NCBI GenBank assembly: GCA_030424595.1 | Contig: JAUHWG010000020.1 | Coordinates: 1-64,000, forward strand | Source: Polyangia bacterium | GTDB taxonomy: Bacteria > Myxococcota_A > Polyangia > Nannocystales > Nannocystaceae | Length of the DNA stretch: 64,000 nucleotides | Reading direction: 5' to 3' | Shown: in pieces, positions 33,947 to 47,662 of the stretch | Numbering within the stretch: position 1 is the first letter of the stretch | How the letters are laid out: each line of letters starts with the position of its first letter | Notes under the pieces: model-generated | Seen by the model: only the letters and a program-made list of their open reading frames with translations | Database searches by the model: none | Told to the model about the DNA's origin: nothing | Position numbers and translations under genes: made by a program

Positions 33947-34119
33947 GCGCGCGACCTCCGACTTCGGTAAACCACCGACCACGTTGTGATCCCGCGGACG
34001 TTCGCCGCGGGGAGCACCCGACGATGATACCGGCTCAGCGCCGAGAAATGCCGACCCCCTCGGGATCCATGAGCGCTCTTGACCGCCGCCAACGCACACG
34101 CAGCTCCGCCGCCTCGTCA

Positions 34120-34297
34120 CGGCCCGCGCTCGCCACACAGGCCGGTACAGCTCAGCACAGGCCGGTACAGCCGGACACAGGCGATCTCCGCACAGCAGGC
34201 CAGCGCGCGCTGAGCTCCTCGAGCGCGCCGGGACGTTCGCCATGGGCTGCCAGAGACCGCCAGAGGCCGCCAGAGACCGCCAGAGACCGCCTCCTAG
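34120..34297. repeat. Repeat B remnant interrupted by a 10-bp tandem array
   Basis: The left part has repeated GGCCGGTACAGC blocks, then GAGCGCGCCGGGACGTTCGCC and CATGGGCTGC, as in B right ends. At 34251-34290 four copies of CAGAGACCGC (10 bp) are inserted before the terminal CTCCTAG. CTAG at 34294-34297 overlaps the stop codon of the CocE-like gene. This accounts for most of the 347-bp spacer 33947-34293. Confidence 0.65.
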
Positions 34298-36840
34298 GGC
34301 GCGACCTCGTCGTTGCTGTAGTCGACGAAGTCACGGCAGGGTTGACCGCGGAGGGAGGGACAGGGCGGCAGGGGGGTCGGGACGTCGGCGCCGGGGAGGA
34401 TCGGCAGGAGCACGCTCGACGGCCGCATGGCGTCGTGGCCGACGGTGTTGACGGTGCCGTCGGGCAGGTCGCTGACGATGAAGGTCCACTCCGGGCGGGA
34501 GGCGCCGGGGTTGTCGACCGAGAGGCGGATCCGCGAGCCCGCCCGGAAGGCGTGGGCGAAGGGGAAGAGCTCTACGCGGAGCTCGGTCCACTCGCCGGGG
34601 ACGAGCGGCTCCACGTCCTCCTCGAGGTGGGTGTGGATCGGCCGCAGGTCCGTGCTCTCAGGGGCCAGGCCGCGGTGGCTCGCGCGGAGCCAGCCGCTCT
34701 GGACGTAGACCTCCTGACCGTCGGGCCGGACCTCGGTGAGGTTGACCTCGATGTCGGCCTCGGCGGCGCTGCTCTTGAACCAGAGGTCGATGCTGCCGCT
34801 GCCGACCATCACGACGTCCTCGCCCAGCGGATCGCTGACGTAGACCGCCGCCTCTCCGGCCGGGTCCTGCGGCCACTTCCACGGCGGCAGCGAGTTGTTG
34901 ATGTCGCCGGAGGGCAGGGTCGTCACCTTCGCCGTCTTCGGCTCGAAGAGGTACTCGGTCGCGCCGCCGTCCATCGGCGGCTGCTCGGCGAGGAGACGCC
35001 CCTTGGGGCCGAAGTACCAGCGCTGCGGCGTGACCTCGCCCAGCGGCCACGCGGCGAAGGTCGCGTCCCAGCTCGAGCGCGGGACCCCAGGACCGCTGTC
35101 TGGGTGGGCGCCCATCTCAAAGAGGATCCGGACGTCATCCTCGGCCTCGTAGGCCGCCCGCGCCGAGGCGTACGAGTCGTACATCAGGAAGCGATCGGGC
35201 GGGATGTCGAGCGGCTCGCCGAAGAAGTCCTGGAAGAGGAGCGGCGCCAGGGTGCGGACGAGCGGCGGAATCTCCGGGATCTCGTCGGTCAAGACGAAGC
35301 TCAGGAAGTTGTGCCACTCGATCAGCAGATCGGGCGTGTAGCCGTCGGCGTGCACCCCGTTGTAGCCGGAGTAGCGGGTCAGGGGCGAGCTGGTGAAGGC
35401 GGACCAGAGCGCGGTGAAGTGGCCGCCGGTCTGCTCGTCTTGCCAGGCGCCGGCGGTGAAGACCGGGACCTCGATCTTGCCGGCGAAGCGCTGCGGGCTC
35501 AGCGGATCGGCGATCTCCGCGACGTAATAGGGGTACATGAACGCCTTCTCGGTCGTGTCCACCCGTTGGCCGTGGAGGAGCTGGTTTTCGGCGCACTCGT
35601 CGTCACCGTCGTCGACCATGCCCTGCTCCCAGCCCTGACCGTAGGGCGCGGCGCCGTTGAGCACGTTCTCGGCCCACGAGAGGGCGAAGCCGTCGTTGAA
35701 CATCCCGCCGGGGGCGAGGGTCGAGGTCACGGTGTCCGAGAAGACCGAGAGCGGCGAGATCGCGGCGAGGCTCGGCGGCTGGGTCTGCGCGACCCAGAGC
35801 TGGCTGAGCCCGGGATAGGAGAGCCCGGCCATCGCGACCTGGTTGCCGGCGACCCACGGCTGGGCGGCGACCGCCTCGATAAGGTCGTAGCCGTCGAGCG
35901 TCTGCAGGGTCTCGAAGTAGTCGTAGGCGCCGCCCGAGCAGCCGGTCCCGCGCATGTTCACGCCGACCGTCGCAAAGCCCATGATCCCGGCGATCATCCC
36001 CGAGGGGTGGCTCGGGATGTCGCAGAGGATCGGCAGATCGAGGCAGAGGGCGTCTAGCTCGAAGGGCTCGGGGATCGTGTTGGCGTCGATCGGCGCGCCG
36101 GGCTTGGACGGCTTGTAGCCCGAGTAGTTGACGATCGTCGGATAGGGCCCGTCCTCCGGCGGCCCCGGCAGGGTGACGTAGACCGAGAGGGTCGTCCCGT
36201 CGCGGGTGCGGATGTAGCCAAAGCCGGGCCCGAGCTCCTGGCCGGCGTAGAAGTCGGGGTCGGTCGGCAGGCTGTTCTCCACCGACATCACGGTCAGCGG
36301 CCCGGTGTACTCGTCACCCGCCTCGGTGGCGACGACGTAGCCGTCGCCGGGCGCGAGCTCGCGAAAGATCAGGCTGCCGAGCTCGTCGACGACCCCGCTT
36401 TGGACCTCGGCCCCGCCCTCGTCGGTGAGAACGAGCGTATCGCCGGGGGCCGCGTGGGTGACGTGGAGCTGCTCGACGCTCTCGCGGACGTCGAAGCTGG
36501 CGTTGCCGCCGTCCCCGGTGGTGCCCATCGTCTCGCTCTCGCCCGCGGTCGGATCCGTGGTCCCCTCGGTGACCGTTACGGTCACGCTCTCGGCCTCGGT
36601 CTCGCCGCCGCCTGTCCCCGTCGTGCCCGTCTCGGTCGCGCTCGCGGTCTGCCCCGTCGGATCGGTGCAGGCTCCGATCAAGAACGCCGGCAGCAAGAGC
36701 GCGGCGATAGGCCCCACCCGAGGCGAAGCGCGCAGGCCTAGGCGGGTCGACAGGGAGCTCAGGGGACGAAGACTAGGCGGGGTCAAGATAGTGTCAGAGT
36801 GCCCAGCCGACGCTCTTGAGGCAAGCGTCCGCGTCTTCAC
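34294..36840 (-). CDS. CocE/NonD-type hydrolase (peptidase S15 fold), lipoprotein
   Basis: Exported alpha/beta hydrolase of 848 aa. A long N-region leads to IAALLLPAFLIGAC (lipobox Cys ~58), then a Thr/Gly/Glu linker. It has a small Ig-like domain, then the S15/CocE catalytic domain: DGTTLSVYVTLPGP, YPTIVNYSGY, GFATVGVNMRGTGCSGGAYD, and the nucleophile elbow AMAGLSYPGLSQ (Ser). The C-terminal jelly-roll (LWFKSSAAEADIEVNLTEVRPDG, FRAGSRIRLSVDNPG) is typical of X-Pro dipeptidyl-peptidase C-domains. Length fits the family plus anchor. The substrate (acyl esters or dipeptides) is unknown. The TAG stop is in a repeat B end. Confidence 0.88.
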   Translation of the reverse strand: MKTRTLASRASAGHSDTILTPPSLRPLSSLSTRLGLRASPRVGPIAALLLPAFLIGACTDPTGQTASATETGTTGTGGGETEAESVTVTVTEGTTDPTAGESETMGTTGDGGNASFDVRESVEQLHVTHAAPGDTLVLTDEGGAEVQSGVVDELGSLIFRELAPGDGYVVATEAGDEYTGPLTVMSVENSLPTDPDFYAGQELGPGFGYIRTRDGTTLSVYVTLPGPPEDGPYPTIVNYSGYKPSKPGAPIDANTIPEPFELDALCLDLPILCDIPSHPSGMIAGIMGFATVGVNMRGTGCSGGAYDYFETLQTLDGYDLIEAVAAQPWVAGNQVAMAGLSYPGLSQLWVAQTQPPSLAAISPLSVFSDTVTSTLAPGGMFNDGFALSWAENVLNGAAPYGQGWEQGMVDDGDDECAENQLLHGQRVDTTEKAFMYPYYVAEIADPLSPQRFAGKIEVPVFTAGAWQDEQTGGHFTALWSAFTSSPLTRYSGYNGVHADGYTPDLLIEWHNFLSFVLTDEIPEIPPLVRTLAPLLFQDFFGEPLDIPPDRFLMYDSYASARAAYEAEDDVRILFEMGAHPDSGPGVPRSSWDATFAAWPLGEVTPQRWYFGPKGRLLAEQPPMDGGATEYLFEPKTAKVTTLPSGDINNSLPPWKWPQDPAGEAAVYVSDPLGEDVVMVGSGSIDLWFKSSAAEADIEVNLTEVRPDGQEVYVQSGWLRASHRGLAPESTDLRPIHTHLEEDVEPLVPGEWTELRVELFPFAHAFRAGSRIRLSVDNPGASRPEWTFIVSDLPDGTVNTVGHDAMRPSSVLLPILPGADVPTPLPPCPSLRGQPCRDFVDYSNDEVAP

Positions 36841-37331
36841 GCGAGCCTCGCGTCTTCGCCTCCGTCGCGCCGGGAGACCGGACCCGGCGGGCAGGTGAGC
36901 GCTAGCACCGTGCTCTCAGGCGCTCTTGCGCCGCCTCTGGCCCCCTCGAGGTGTCTCTGGACCTCTCGAGGCGTCTCTGAACCGCTCTGGCAGACGCGAG
37001 GTGGTCGCTGCCTACTCGCCGTCGCCCGCTCCGTCGTCGCCGACTGGGCGCACCTTCAGTCGCTTTCGGTCTCACCTGAGCGAGCGCTTCGATCGGTCCG
37101 CTTCGATCGGTCCGCTTCGATCGGTCCGCTTCGATCGGTCCGGCGCTTCGATCGGTCCGGCGCTTCGATCGGTCCGGCGCTTCGATCCGCTCGGCACACT
37201 CGGCCACCGCAGGGCCCGGGCGCAGGAGCCCGGTCAGCGCCCCGCGGAGCGACGCGAACTCGAGCCGCTGGCGCGTGAAGTCTCCGGGGCTTGCGGCCGC
37301 CTGGCCAGCCGATCGCCATGAGACCTGGGGC
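36841..37331. other. Spacer between CocE-like and kinase genes
   Basis: 491 bases upstream of the CocE-like gene. Near 36945-36990 there is a short imperfect direct repeat (CTCGAGGTGTCTCTGG with CTCGAGGCGTCTCTGA). It then holds the 37086-37192 array. No gene is supported. Confidence 0.45.
37086..37192. repeat. 14-bp then 17-bp tandem array
   Basis: Four copies of GCTTCGATCGGTCC (14 bp, 37086-37141) are followed by three of GGCGCTTCGATCGGTCC (17 bp, 37142-37192). The longer unit is the shorter plus GGC, so the array has two phases of expansion. Not coding. Confidence 0.9.
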
Positions 37332-40298
37332 TCAGCTCCCGGTCGTCACGCCGGCCTCGGCCTCGGCCTCGGCCTCGGCGAGCAAGGCCTGGATCGCCCC
37401 GAGCTCCGCCTCCTCGCCGACGCCGGCTGCGAGGGTCGACCGGGCCAGGCGCTCCGCCTCTTTGAGGGCAGGGATGGCCGCCTGGACGCTCCCCCGGCGG
37501 AGCTCCGCCTTGCCGGTGAGGCGCAGGATCCACACGAGGTCGGCCTCACCGCTCGCGCCCTGCGCCCGATAGATCACCCGCGCCCGACGAAGCAGGGGCA
37601 GCGCCTCGCCGTACTCCTCGCGGGCGAGGTGCAGGTTCGCGAGACTGCCGAGGGTGCTCGCGACCCGCGGATGATCGCCGCCGAGCTGGCGCTCGCGGAT
37701 CTCCAGCGCCTGGTGATAGCGCTCCAGCGCCCGCTCCCCGTCGCCGCGGCGCTTGTCGACGATCGCCATCGCGTTGAGGGTGTCGGCGACCTGCGGGTGC
37801 TCGCGGCCGAGGTGCTCGCGGCGGATCTCGAGCGCCTCGGCGTAGAGCTCCTGAGCCCGGAGAAGCTCGCCCCGCTGACGCGCCGCGACCCCGAGGTTGT
37901 GGAGGATCGTCGCGACCCGCGGGTGCTGATCGCCGAAGACGCCGCGATCGATCGCCAAGGCGCGGGCGTAGGCAGCCTCCGACGCCTCCACCTCACCGCG
38001 ACGGGCGAGCACCCCGGCGAGGCCGGTCAGGGTCGCGGCGATCGAGGGATGACCGGGGCGGAGGTTCGCCTCGCGGAGCGCGAGCGCCTCTCGGTAGAGG
38101 TTGAGCGCGGTCTCATCGTCGCCCTGCAGATCGACGATGGCGGCGAGGTTGCTGATCGCCTCGGCGACCAGGGGATGGGCGTCACCGAGGCTCCGCTCGC
38201 GCAGCTCTCGGCACAGCTCCAGGCGCTCGCGGGCGACGGTCAGCTCCCCCTTGGCGAGGGCGATCTCGGCGAGCGCCTGGTGGAGCTGGGCGGCGTCGAC
38301 CGGGCCGAGCCCCCGCTCCTCAAAGCGCCGCTGCGCCCGTCGGGCCCAGGGCTCCGCCTCCTTCGGCGCTCCGCGGGGACCGGCCAGCGCCCGCGCCCGA
38401 TCGAGGATCGCCCCGATCAAGAGGGCGTCGTCGCCGACCTGGGCCGCGAGCATCTGCGCCATCGCCAGGCTCTCGACGCTCGCCGGATCGGCGAGGAGCG
38501 ACTCGACCTGCCCCCGCAGGTACCAGGCGCGCGCCTCCTGACCGGCGCTGCCGACCTCCTCAGCGGCGGTCTGGGCCGCGATCACGGCGGTCAACGCCTC
38601 GCGGTAGCGACCGTCCGAGGCGAGCGCCTCCCCCCGCGCGAGCTCCTGCTCGACGGCCGCCAGCGCCGCTGAGACGCCCCCCTCGGGAGCTCCGTCGCCG
38701 TCCCCCCCCGTCCCCGTCCCGGAGGTCGCGACGAGGCTGGCGACCAACGCCGGCTCAGCGCAGGACGCCGGGCTGAGCAGCGCCCCTGGATCCTCCAGGA
38801 CCCCCATCAACGCCGAGACGTCGCCGCGGACGATCCGCCCGAGCACCCGCCGATGGTCCGCCGCGACCGTCGCCAGGCAGCGCTGGCTCGCCGCCGCTTC
38901 GGGTCCAGGATCCGCGCCGCAGATCTCCGGGCGGACCTCCCCGAGGGCCGCCGCGTGGGCGCCAAAGATCCCGTCTACGTCCCCCCAGACCGCCGCAGGG
39001 TCGCGCAGGTTGCCGGCCGCGATCGCCCCCCGCATCGCCCCCTTGTCGCTGATGGTCCAAAAGACAGGCACCTCATGCTCGGCGCCGCAGGCCGTCGTCG
39101 GGGCCGGGCTGAGGGCGACGAAGACCGCCATCGCCGCCGCCGCCGCGCCGACCAGACCGGCCGCCAGCGGGAGGAGCCGCCGCCTCAGGCTCCGGCGCGG
39201 CGAGAGTTCGGCGAGGAGCTCGACCATCGACGCGGGTCGCTCCGCGGGGTCGGGCGCCAGACCGCGGAGACAGACCTCGGTCAGCCAGCGGGGGATCGCC
39301 CGCCCCGCCGGAGGCGTCGGCCGATCGCCCTCGATGATCTGACAGATCAGCAGGTCGCGGGTCTCGGCGTGGTAGGGGCGCGCCCCGTAGAGCGCCTCGT
39401 AGAGCGAGACGCAGAGGGAGTAGACGTCGCTGCGGGCGTCCGCGGGCGCGCCGCTGAAGATCTCGGGCGGGATGTAGGCGAGGGTGCCGATGACCGCCCC
39501 CGGCGCCGTCAGGTCGTCCTCGGCCCCAGGCTCTTCGCGCCCCCCCCGCGACCGCTCCGCGCCGAGCTCATCGTCCTCGGTGATCGAGTCGTGGCCCTCG
39601 CTGGAGGTGCTGAGATCGTCGACCCGGACCAGGCCAAAGTCGATCACCATCACCCGACCGTCGTCGCGGATGAGGATGTTGCTCGGCTTGATGTCGCGGT
39701 GGATGAGCCCCGCCGAGTGGGCCGCGGCGATCCCCTCGCAGGCCTGGTGAAAGACCCCGAGGATCTCACGCCAGCCCCGCGGCTCCGCCTCGATCCACTG
39801 CTTGAGGGTCATCCCCTCGACGTAGTCCATCACCAGGAAGAGGTGCTCGCCGTGGGTGTCGACGTCGTGGACCTGGACGACGTTCGGATGGGAGAGGCGG
39901 GCGAGGCCGTGGGCCTCGCGGAGGAGGCGACGGCGGCGACGCTCGAGGCTCCCCGGACGACCGCTGCCGCGGTGCAGCAGCTTGAGCGCGACCTGTCGGC
40001 GGAGCTTGCTGTCGTGGGCCAGGTACACCGCCCCCATGCCGCCGGAGCCGATATGCTCCTGGACTACGTAGCGGCCGATCCGCGTCGCCATCGGCACCTC
40101 GCCGAAGAGGTTGCGGCGGAGGTTGGCGCGGAGCGTGTCGCTCGACGGTGTCGCGGTCCCGCCGCTCGAGAAGAGCGTCCGCAGATCGTCGTCGTCGTCG
40201 CCCTCGACGCTGACCGCATCGTCGAGGCTGCGGCCGTCCTCCTCGCCAGGGACAGCCGCAGCGGCAGCATCGCCCCTGGACAGATCGGTCTCGGTCAT
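37332..40298 (-). CDS. Ser/Thr protein kinase with TPR sensor domain
   Basis: A 988-aa Hanks-type kinase. Residues 1-70 are acidic and low-complexity. The kinase domain (~74-370) has GSGGMGAVYLA (P-loop), the VALKLL Lys, LIHRDIKPSNIL (catalytic loop), VIDFGLV (Mg-binding) and IPPEI/DVYSL motifs. A basic patch and TM helix (LLPLAAGLVGAAAAAMAVFVAL) follow, then a Cys-containing external region and at least ten TPR repeats (EALALREANLRPGHPSIA, YAEALEIRREHLGREHPQVA, YHQALEIRERQLGGDHPRVA) of the 42-residue kinesin-light-chain type. The TPR part probably senses peptides or partners outside the membrane. Myxobacterial kinase-TPR fusions commonly look like this. Confidence 0.93.
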   Translation of the reverse strand: MTETDLSRGDAAAAAVPGEEDGRSLDDAVSVEGDDDDDLRTLFSSGGTATPSSDTLRANLRRNLFGEVPMATRIGRYVVQEHIGSGGMGAVYLAHDSKLRRQVALKLLHRGSGRPGSLERRRRRLLREAHGLARLSHPNVVQVHDVDTHGEHLFLVMDYVEGMTLKQWIEAEPRGWREILGVFHQACEGIAAAHSAGLIHRDIKPSNILIRDDGRVMVIDFGLVRVDDLSTSSEGHDSITEDDELGAERSRGGREEPGAEDDLTAPGAVIGTLAYIPPEIFSGAPADARSDVYSLCVSLYEALYGARPYHAETRDLLICQIIEGDRPTPPAGRAIPRWLTEVCLRGLAPDPAERPASMVELLAELSPRRSLRRRLLPLAAGLVGAAAAAMAVFVALSPAPTTACGAEHEVPVFWTISDKGAMRGAIAAGNLRDPAAVWGDVDGIFGAHAAALGEVRPEICGADPGPEAAASQRCLATVAADHRRVLGRIVRGDVSALMGVLEDPGALLSPASCAEPALVASLVATSGTGTGGDGDGAPEGGVSAALAAVEQELARGEALASDGRYREALTAVIAAQTAAEEVGSAGQEARAWYLRGQVESLLADPASVESLAMAQMLAAQVGDDALLIGAILDRARALAGPRGAPKEAEPWARRAQRRFEERGLGPVDAAQLHQALAEIALAKGELTVARERLELCRELRERSLGDAHPLVAEAISNLAAIVDLQGDDETALNLYREALALREANLRPGHPSIAATLTGLAGVLARRGEVEASEAAYARALAIDRGVFGDQHPRVATILHNLGVAARQRGELLRAQELYAEALEIRREHLGREHPQVADTLNAMAIVDKRRGDGERALERYHQALEIRERQLGGDHPRVASTLGSLANLHLAREEYGEALPLLRRARVIYRAQGASGEADLVWILRLTGKAELRRGSVQAAIPALKEAERLARSTLAAGVGEEAELGAIQALLAEAEAEAEAGVTTGS

Positions 40299-40469
40299 CG
40301 CAGCTCGGCCTCAGCCCAGGGGGCCTCCGCTTGATAGCGTCGCCAGCACGTAGAGCGGATCACGACAAAGTAAGGATGTCCTGAGACGCCCCGGACGCCG
40401 CCTTATCGGGCCGCGTCCGCCGACCGAGCGGACGGTCGCTCACGCCAGGCCCAGGGCGGCGCAGGAGCT

Positions 40470-40520
40470 CGCGTGAGAGCCTGCGATCGAGCTCGCGGGA
40501 CTCTTGCCACGGCCTCCTAG
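40470..40520. repeat. Repeat B right-end fragment at the biotin-carrier stop codon
   Basis: GAGCTCGCGGGACTCTTGCC then ACGGCCTCCTAG matches repeat B right termini. CTAG at 40517-40520 contains the minus-strand stop codon of the biotin carrier gene. The rest of 40299-40516 shows no left end. Confidence 0.6.
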
Positions 40521-41140
40521 ACCGGCTCGACCGCGATCAGCGGCTCGCCGGCGCTGACGTCCGCCTCGTCCTCCGCGTGGAGCGCGATGACCCGCGCCCG
40601 CGCCGGCAGCTCGCCGCCGCCGTACTGGATCCGTGTGAACGTCTTCATCACCTCGAGGAGACCGACCACCTTGCCGGTGTCGATAACATCGCCGACGGCG
40701 ACGAACTCCGGCTTGCCCGGAGCTGGGCGGCGGTAGAAGCGACCGCTGCTCGGCGCGCGGACGATGAGCCCGGAGCTGAGCTCCTCTCCTGAGGCCGCGG
40801 CCGCGTCCTCGGAGGACCCCGCTGCGACCGCACGATCGAGCACCAGGAGGCGGTCGTCGTAGGCGACGGGGTGCTGCGCGAGCTTGTCGCCGACCGCCGA
40901 GACGACGACCCCGCGGGCGCCCTCCGGAGCGACCAACGCCAGGTCTTCGCCGAGGAGGGAGATCCGCCCGAGGAGCGACCCCGGCCGGACGAGCGAGCCT
41001 ATCGGCGGCCGATCCCTCCATAGGCCCACCGCTGGCGCGTGGATCGCGAGGCGGCCGCCGTCCAGGCGGACCAGGCGAGCGGTCACGAGCGGCCGAACCG
41101 TGCGGCTGTCGCGGACGTAGTTTGTCCTCTCGGTCGTCAT
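40517..41140 (-). CDS. Biotin carboxyl carrier subunit of an acyl-CoA carboxylase
   Basis: Carries biotin between the biotin carboxylase and carboxyltransferase encoded upstream in the same operon. The C-terminal biotinyl/lipoyl domain has VRAPSSGRFYRRP at its start and the biotinylation motif LLEVMKTF with Lys166, followed by PARARVIALHAEDEADVSAGEPLIAVEPV. The N-terminal ~115 residues (RPLVTARLVRLDGGRLAIHAP, RPGSLLGRISLLGEDLAL) look like a second, biotin-free hammerhead domain. The gene follows the carboxyltransferase gene with a 2-base gap, so translation is probably coupled. Length 207 aa is longer than minimal AccB (~155). Confidence 0.85.
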   Translation of the reverse strand: MTTERTNYVRDSRTVRPLVTARLVRLDGGRLAIHAPAVGLWRDRPPIGSLVRPGSLLGRISLLGEDLALVAPEGARGVVVSAVGDKLAQHPVAYDDRLLVLDRAVAAGSSEDAAAASGEELSSGLIVRAPSSGRFYRRPAPGKPEFVAVGDVIDTGKVVGLLEVMKTFTRIQYGGGELPARARVIALHAEDEADVSAGEPLIAVEPV

Positions 41141-41142
41141 GG

Positions 41143-42873
<1,731 letters not shown>

Positions 42874-42940
42874 GGGATGAGTAGTCCTTCGGGGGCTTCG
42901 GGGACAGGGACGAGAACCGGGAGGGGACGCGGCCGAGGGC

Positions 42941-44341
42941 TCAGTCCGCGGACTTCGCAGGCTTCGGCGGCCAGCCGGGGATCGTCCGGGTGTCGTAGCG
43001 GTGGGCGCGGAAGTCGGCCGAGCCCAGGATCGACAGGTGCATCGGGATCGTCGTCGACACCCCCTCGCAGACCAGCTCTCCGAGCGCCCTGATCATCGTC
43101 TCGCAGGCGGCGTCGCGGTTCGGCCCGCTGGCGATCACCTTGCAGATGAGGCTGTCGTAGTGCGGCGGGATCTCGTAGCCGCTGGTGACGTGGCTGTCGA
43201 CGCGGACGTTGGGATCGTCCTTCGGCACCTCCCAGCGAGAGATCGTCCCCGGCGAGGGCCGAAAATTGTCGGCGGGATCCTCGGCGTTGATCCGACATTC
43301 GATCGCGTGGTCGCGCAGGACGATCTCCTCCTGCCGCATCCGCAGGGGATGGCCGGCGGCGACCATGATCTGCTCGGTCACCAGATCGCGCCCCGAGCGG
43401 ACCTCGGAGACGCAGTGCTCGACCTGGAGGCGCGTGTTCATCTCCATGAAGCGGAGAACGCCGGTGTCGTCGAGGAGGAACTCCATCGTCCCGGCGCCGA
43501 CGTAGCCGATGCTCGCCGCGGCCCGCACCGCGGCGGCGAGCGAGCGCTCGCGCTCTGCCGGGTCGAGCACCGGCGAGGGCGACTCCTCGATCAGCTTTTG
43601 ATGGTTGCGCTGGACCGTGCAATCGCGCTCGCCGAAGTGGACCGCGCCGCCGTAGCGATCGCCGAGGATCTGGATCTCGACGTGACGGCCGCCCTCGATC
43701 AGGCGCTCGAGATAGAGCCGCGGATCGCCGAACGCAGCGCGGGCCTCGGCCTGGGCGTCGTTGTAGGCGGGCACGACCTCATCCGGTCCGCGAGCGATCC
43801 GCATGCCGCGTCCGCCGCCGCCGCTCTCGGCCTTCAGCAGCACCGGATAGCCGACCCGATCCGCGACCGCCTGGGCGTCAGCGGCGTCGGCGAGGATGCC
43901 GTCGCTGCCGGGGATGAGCGCGAGCCCGGCCCGGCCCATCGCCGACTTCGCCGGGGTCTTCTTGCCCATCAGGTGCATGACGTGCGCTGGCGGACCGATG
44001 AAGGTCAGGCCGTGGACCTCGCAGAGGCTGGCGAAGATCGGGTTCTCCGCGAGAAAGCCCCAGCCGGGGTGGACCGCCGTACAACCGCTCTGAACCGCGG
44101 CTTGGACGAGCGATTTCGCGTCGAGATAGCTCTGGCTCGAGCGCCCGGGCCCTACACAGACGACCTCTCGCCCGTCGGTGTAGGCGGCGCCGCGGTCCGC
44201 GGTCGAGACCGCGAAGACCGGCGTTATCCCGAGGGCGTCGCAGGCCTTGGCGATCCGAACCGCGACCTCCCCTCGATTGGCGATGAAGAGGCGGTGGAAG
44301 AGACGCGGCGGCGCGTGAGCGATCCTGGAGGAGGGGCTCAT
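42941..44341 (-). CDS. accC: Biotin carboxylase
   Basis: ATP-grasp enzyme of 466 aa that carboxylates biotin with bicarbonate and ATP. It has FHRLFIANRGEVAVRIAKAC at the start, VHPGWGFLAENP, the Gly-rich loop ESGGGGRGMRIA, VHFGERDCTVQRNHQKLIEE (Lys/Glu/Gln catalytic region), EMNTRLQVEHCVSE and AIECRINAEDPADNFRPSPG. Length matches single-subunit AccC. It is the first gene of the operon with the carboxyltransferase (67-base gap) and biotin carrier. It is divergent from the kinase gene at 44462, with 120 bases between, which may hold both promoters. Confidence 0.95.
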   Translation of the reverse strand: MSPSSRIAHAPPRLFHRLFIANRGEVAVRIAKACDALGITPVFAVSTADRGAAYTDGREVVCVGPGRSSQSYLDAKSLVQAAVQSGCTAVHPGWGFLAENPIFASLCEVHGLTFIGPPAHVMHLMGKKTPAKSAMGRAGLALIPGSDGILADAADAQAVADRVGYPVLLKAESGGGGRGMRIARGPDEVVPAYNDAQAEARAAFGDPRLYLERLIEGGRHVEIQILGDRYGGAVHFGERDCTVQRNHQKLIEESPSPVLDPAERERSLAAAVRAAASIGYVGAGTMEFLLDDTGVLRFMEMNTRLQVEHCVSEVRSGRDLVTEQIMVAAGHPLRMRQEEIVLRDHAIECRINAEDPADNFRPSPGTISRWEVPKDDPNVRVDSHVTSGYEIPPHYDSLICKVIASGPNRDAACETMIRALGELVCEGVSTTIPMHLSILGSADFRAHRYDTRTIPGWPPKPAKSAD

Positions 44342-44461
44342 GGAGCCGGGAGGCTACCACAACGGGACCGCCGCCCAGAGTCGGTCAATTCTACGGTGTG
44401 TCTTCGGACTTGGACACCCCGAAGCGGGCTAACGTACACTGCCGGACGACGGTGGACGCGA

Positions 44462-47461
<3,000 letters not shown>

Positions 47462-47662
47462 GCTCGCCGCGAGCAGACCCGAGGCCCCTCGCGGAGCGTG
47501 GCAAGCGTCGCGACGCTCGGCCGCGGGCGAACTTCGCGGCCTCTAGCCCGAGGCCCCTCGCGCCAGGGGCATGCCGAAGAGACCGATGAACGCACGAGGG
47601 GCGCGCTGGCAGGCAGCGCACCCCTCTTCTCATGAGGCGGCCGAGAGGGCCGCCCGCACGGC

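Noticed and set aside
34294..36057. Long plus-strand frame opposite the CocE-like gene
   Set aside because: Same reason: the hydrolase motifs are on the minus strand and are unambiguous.
43001..44461. Plus-strand extension upstream of the kinase start
   Set aside because: It is antisense to the biotin carboxylase gene; the kinase gene begins at ATG 44462.
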